DNA of 8,483 nt. It comes from Bifidobacterium breve (GTDB lineage: Bacteria > Actinomycetota > Acidimicrobiia > Acidimicrobiales > Ilumatobacteraceae). Shown here piece by piece: positions 6,887 to 8,483 of this stretch. The translations under genes and the position numbers were made by a program. Location: assembly GCA_945869715.1 (NCBI GenBank), contig CAMBPP010000061.1, positions 1-8,483 of the forward strand, read 5' to 3'. Numbering within the stretch: the first letter of the stretch is position 1; the number at the start of each line of letters is the position of its first letter. A model generated the notes under the pieces. That model saw only the letters and a program-made list of their open reading frames with translations. It was not told the origin of the DNA and did no database searches.

Positions 6887-7348
6887 TTACTTCTCTAAAT
6901 CGAGAGCGGCTGCTGCCCGGTTTCCTTCAGTCCAAATAACGTTGAGTGTGCGGTACTGAATGCGCCAGCCTTGTGGAGTGCGAACAAGGTCGTCAACGTA
7001 TTCGCCGGCAACTACATAATGAGGGCCGGCTTTGGCTGCCTTGCGTACGTGTTGCGCAAAGAGATATGCACGGCTCTTCGCGGTGTCGCCGCATAGTGAA
7101 ATTTCCTGTGACCCGGTGATGTGCTGGCTCGCGTCGAGGTGCCCGAGTGCCTGACGAATGCGTGCCCAAATGGCATCGATGCCCACACAATGAATTCCGC
7201 CCAGATCTGCGGTTGCGTCGGAGGCAAAAACCTGATGAAAGAGCTCTTCGTCGTTTTTGTCGAGTGCCCAGCAATAGCGCGAGATGAGATTACGAATCTC
7301 CATTTGGTCAAGGGCGTCTTGCAGGCTGGCAGTGTTGGCGTTGCTCAT
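6887..7348 (-). CDS. SnoaL/NTF2-like domain protein
   Basis: The 153-residue protein looks like a single cone-shaped alpha+beta domain of the SnoaL_4/NTF2-like superfamily, whose members are dehydratases, isomerases, dioxygenase small subunits or of unknown role. Features seen are the N-terminal helix with IRNLISRYCWALDKND (about 18-33), FASDATADLGG (about 41-51), QHITGSQEI with His76 lining the expected pocket, and the C-terminal strand pattern GEYVDDLVR, GWRIQYRTL and a final W-x-EGN. Tyr25, Asp30 and His76 are plausible pocket residues by analogy with the family. The substrate is unknown. There is no signal peptide or membrane segment. It is encoded against the his genes, between hisF and the GroES-like gene, so it is not in their transcript. 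The ATG at 7348-7346 is preceded by TACCGT at -12 to -7, suggesting a leaderless mRNA. Confidence 0.85.
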   Translation of the reverse strand: MSNANTASLQDALDQMEIRNLISRYCWALDKNDEELFHQVFASDATADLGGIHCVGIDAIWARIRQALGHLDASQHITGSQEISLCGDTAKSRAYLFAQHVRKAAKAGPHYVVAGEYVDDLVRTPQGWRIQYRTLNVIWTEGNRAAAALDLEK

Positions 7349-7354
7349 GTCGTA

Positions 7355-7360
7355 ACGGTA
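7355..7360 (-). promoter_or_regulatory. Putative -10 box of the SnoaL-like gene (leaderless promoter)
   Basis: TACCGT on the minus strand (TANNNT) is at -12 to -7 from the ATG at 7348, with no Shine-Dalgarno between. This is the same geometry as at mshD, hisC and the GroES-like gene. No clear -35 is visible. Confidence 0.5.
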
Positions 7361-7370
7361 GCGAGATCGC

Positions 7371-7376
7371 GATAAT
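7371..7376 (+). promoter_or_regulatory. Alternative -10 box for the GroES-like/hisI/trpE unit
   Basis: GATAAT matches TATAAT in five of six positions and would start transcription near 7383, just before TTGGAGG at 7386-7392. The six bases 17 upstream (TGTCGT) are a poor -35. It may be an extra promoter or coincidence, since a TANNNT box suited to the chosen start lies at 7404-7409. It overlaps an 8-base palindrome (ATCGCGAT, 7366-7373). Confidence 0.25.
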
Positions 7377-7403
7377 GAGTTTCTATTGGAGGCTCCGTGC
7401 AGG

Positions 7404-7409
7404 TACGGT
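7404..7409 (+). promoter_or_regulatory. Putative -10 box of the GroES-like gene (leaderless promoter)
   Basis: TACGGT (TANNNT) sits at -12 to -7 from GTG 7416. It supports this GTG as a leaderless start and as the promoter for the GroES-like gene, hisI and trpE. Confidence 0.45.
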
Positions 7410-7415
7410 TCTCTT

Positions 7416-7742
7416 GTGGAAATTGGCGATCAAAAACTCCCTATTAAAATGCTGAATGACCGGCTCCTGGTCAAAATCCCCCAGGGTGAAAGCGAACGTC
7501 GCTCCACTGGGGGCATTGTCATTCCTGCAACCGCTCAAATTTCCAAGCGCCTCACCTGGGCCGAAGTGGTGGCATTAGGGCAAAACGTGCGCGCAGCTGA
7601 AGTGGGCGATCGGGTGCTTTTTAGTCCCGACGATCGCTATGAGGTTGAAGTAGGTGGCAACGATTACATCATGTTGCGCGAGCGCGACCTCCATGCTGTT
7701 GCCGCTTCTCGCATTGAATCCAACACCGGATTGTATTTATAG
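7416..7742 (+). CDS. GroES-like (Cpn10-family) small protein
   Basis: The predicted 108-residue protein has the Cpn10 fold signature: KMLNDRLLV at the N-terminus, a mobile-loop-like segment ending in STGGIVIPATA (the GIVIP tripeptide region is what binds GroEL in true GroES), then AEVVALGQNV, VGDRVLFSPDD and YIMLRERDLHAV. It resembles a short GroES-like paralogue annotated as co-chaperone in many Actinobacteria, which ends in STGLYL; here the end is NTGLYL. No groEL follows, so partnership with GroEL is unproven. Start choice: the frame is open back to a TTG at 7386 and contains ATG 7449. GTG 7416 is preferred because it keeps the conserved KLPIKML N-terminus and has TACGGT at -12 to -7. It lies upstream of hisI with an 8-base gap, so it is probably co-transcribed with hisI and trpE. 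The reason for that association is unknown. Confidence 0.85.
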   Translation: MEIGDQKLPIKMLNDRLLVKIPQGESERRSTGGIVIPATAQISKRLTWAEVVALGQNVRAAEVGDRVLFSPDDRYEVEVGGNDYIMLRERDLHAVAASRIESNTGLYL

Positions 7743-7744
7743 GA
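7741..7744 (+). promoter_or_regulatory. Shine-Dalgarno of hisI
   Basis: AGGA, overlapping the TAG stop of the GroES-like gene, lies six bases before ATG 7751. It would be too close to serve the in-frame ATG at 7745, so 7751 is the preferred start. Confidence 0.5.
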
Positions 7745-7750
7745 ATGAAC

Positions 7751-8134
7751 ATGTCACAGACTCCTGCAGTAACACCCATCGTCATATTGGAATCGGAATT
7801 GGCACTCATCAAGTACAACGGAGATGGCCTGGTACCTGTGGTTACGCAAGATGCGAAAAGCATGCAAGTGCTCATGATGGCGTGGATGAACGCTGAAACG
7901 TTGCGTATGACTCTTGCTGAAGGACGCATGGTGTATTACAGCCGTAGCAGGCAAGAGATATGGCGCAAAGGCGACACCAGCGGCGATCGCCAATTCGTGC
8001 GCGAGGGTTTCTACGATTGCGATAACGACACCTTGTTGTTTCTTGTAGAACAAGAAGGTAATGGTGCGTGCCATACAGGCGCGGTGAGTTGCTTCTACCG
8101 CAAATTCGGCGAAGGCTCGCATGACGCTCATTAA
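7751..8134 (+). CDS. hisI: HisI, phosphoribosyl-AMP cyclohydrolase
   Basis: HisI opens the adenine ring of PRAMP to give ProFAR, the substrate of HisA. The 127 residues make a monofunctional enzyme; no HisE (PRA-pyrophosphohydrolase) domain follows, so hisE must be elsewhere. Motifs seen are VTQDAKSMQVLMMAWMN (about 31-47), YYSRSRQEIWRKGDTSG (about 62-78), the Mg-binding aspartates of DCDND (89-93), and the zinc cysteines Cys90, Cys107 (GACHTG) and Cys114 (SCFYR). ATG 7751 is chosen for its Shine-Dalgarno spacing; ATG 7745 would add two residues. The last 14 bases overlap the start of trpE in another frame. The gene is separated from hisF by the reversed SnoaL-like gene and the GroES-like gene. 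Confidence 0.95.
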   Translation: MSQTPAVTPIVILESELALIKYNGDGLVPVVTQDAKSMQVLMMAWMNAETLRMTLAEGRMVYYSRSRQEIWRKGDTSGDRQFVREGFYDCDNDTLLFLVEQEGNGACHTGAVSCFYRKFGEGSHDAH

Positions 8135-8483
8135 ACCTTCACGTGAAGAGTTTTCAGTGCTCGCTGCGCAGCACAGTGTGGTGCCGGTGTGGTCTGAACT
8201 ACTAGCCGACCTTGAAACGCCTGTTTCTGTGTTTGCCAAATTGGTAGGCGAAGGCAATGGATTCCTTTTTGAGTCGGTTGAACACGGCGAGCGATGGAGC
8301 AGGTTTTCTTTTCTGGGGCAAAACCCCATTGCAAAAATGGTGTTGCGCGACGGAGTTCTGCACACCACAGGCAATATGCCAGCAGGTGTTCCCACCGATC
8401 AAGGAATTTTGGCTGCTATGGAGTCTCTCTTGGCGATATACCAGGCGCCACTGCTTCAAGATCTTCCGCCGTTGCAAAGCGGG
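8121..8483 (+). CDS. trpE: TrpE, anthranilate synthase component I (N-terminal part; 3' end outside window)
   Basis: TrpE with TrpG converts chorismate and glutamine to anthranilate, the first step of tryptophan synthesis. The 121 codons present cover the N-terminal domain only; the full protein is usually about 500 residues. The diagnostic stretch is TPVSVFAKLVGEGNGFLFES followed by VEHGERWSRFSFLG. The Glu51-Ser52 pair corresponds to the conserved ES at the tryptophan feedback site of studied enzymes, which suggests normal allosteric inhibition. The ATG at 8121 lies 14 bases inside hisI, with GAAGG (8111-8115) five bases upstream, so translation is probably coupled to hisI. No trp leader peptide or attenuator precedes it. 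The chorismate-binding catalytic domain is not visible, so a paralogue such as PabB cannot be fully excluded, but the N-terminus reads as TrpE. Confidence 0.92.
   Translation, partial: MTLIKPSREEFSVLAAQHSVVPVWSELLADLETPVSVFAKLVGEGNGFLFESVEHGERWSRFSFLGQNPIAKMVLRDGVLHTTGNMPAGVPTDQGILAAMESLLAIYQAPLLQDLPPLQSG

Noticed and set aside
7366..7373. ATCGCGAT palindrome between the divergent SnoaL-like and GroES-like genes, possible operator
   Set aside because: Only eight bases, no flanking symmetry and no second copy seen in the window; too weak to call a regulator site.
7982..7991. GGCGATCGCC ten-base palindrome in hisI
   Set aside because: It encodes conserved HisI residues (SGDRQ region) and occurs once, so it is explained by coding sequence.
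7754..8395. 213-codon open frame on the minus strand opposite hisI and trpE
   Set aside because: It lies antisense to two clearly recognised genes, has no recognisable domain, and is the kind of long shadow frame expected from this codon usage.

Overview
The window looks like chromosomal DNA of an actinobacterium. The strongest clue is a full-length mycothiol synthase (mshD), since mycothiol is essentially confined to Actinobacteria. The his gene order, the hisI-trpE linkage and a GroES-like protein ending in an actinobacterial-type tail agree. Base composition is only moderately GC-rich by eye, and several genes seem to be leaderless. This would suit a free-living aquatic lineage such as Acidimicrobiia better than a high-GC Streptomyces or Mycobacterium, but that placement is inference.

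Layout. (1) 1-129 (+): the 3' end of a gene whose tail resembles DUF6285 proteins; it overlaps the end of rlmN tail to tail. (2) 2109-107 (-): mshD (mycothiol synthase), then rlmN (rRNA/tRNA adenine-C2 methyltransferase), joined by a 4-base ATGA overlap. (3) 2156-3069 (+): nth (endonuclease III), divergent from mshD across 46 bases, then a 74-residue helical protein of unknown function. (4) 3111-6883 (+): hisC-hisB-hisH-hisA-hisF, each stop overlapping the next start by 1-4 bases. (5) 7348-6887 (-): a SnoaL/NTF2-like protein lying backwards inside the his cluster. (6) 7416-8483 (+): a GroES-like protein, hisI, and the 5' part of trpE, which runs off the window.

Function. HisI opens the PRAMP ring, HisA isomerises ProFAR, HisH and HisF form the glutamine-dependent IGP synthase, HisB dehydrates IGP and HisC transaminates imidazole acetol phosphate. 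This covers the middle of histidine biosynthesis. hisG, hisE, hisD and the histidinol-phosphatase are not in the window. TrpE starts tryptophan synthesis from chorismate.

The most interesting non-coding signal is a TANNNT (-10-like) hexamer at exactly -12 to -7 from the start codon of four genes that begin transcription units (mshD, hisC, the SnoaL-like gene and the GroES-like gene), and one base nearer for nth. Several operon-internal genes instead have Shine-Dalgarno sequences. This suggests leaderless transcription of first genes and helps fix several starts. I found no RNA genes, mobile elements, CRISPR arrays or long repeats, and no gene-free stretch longer than about 70 bases. Apart from the two genes set within the his cluster, this is an ordinary housekeeping region.
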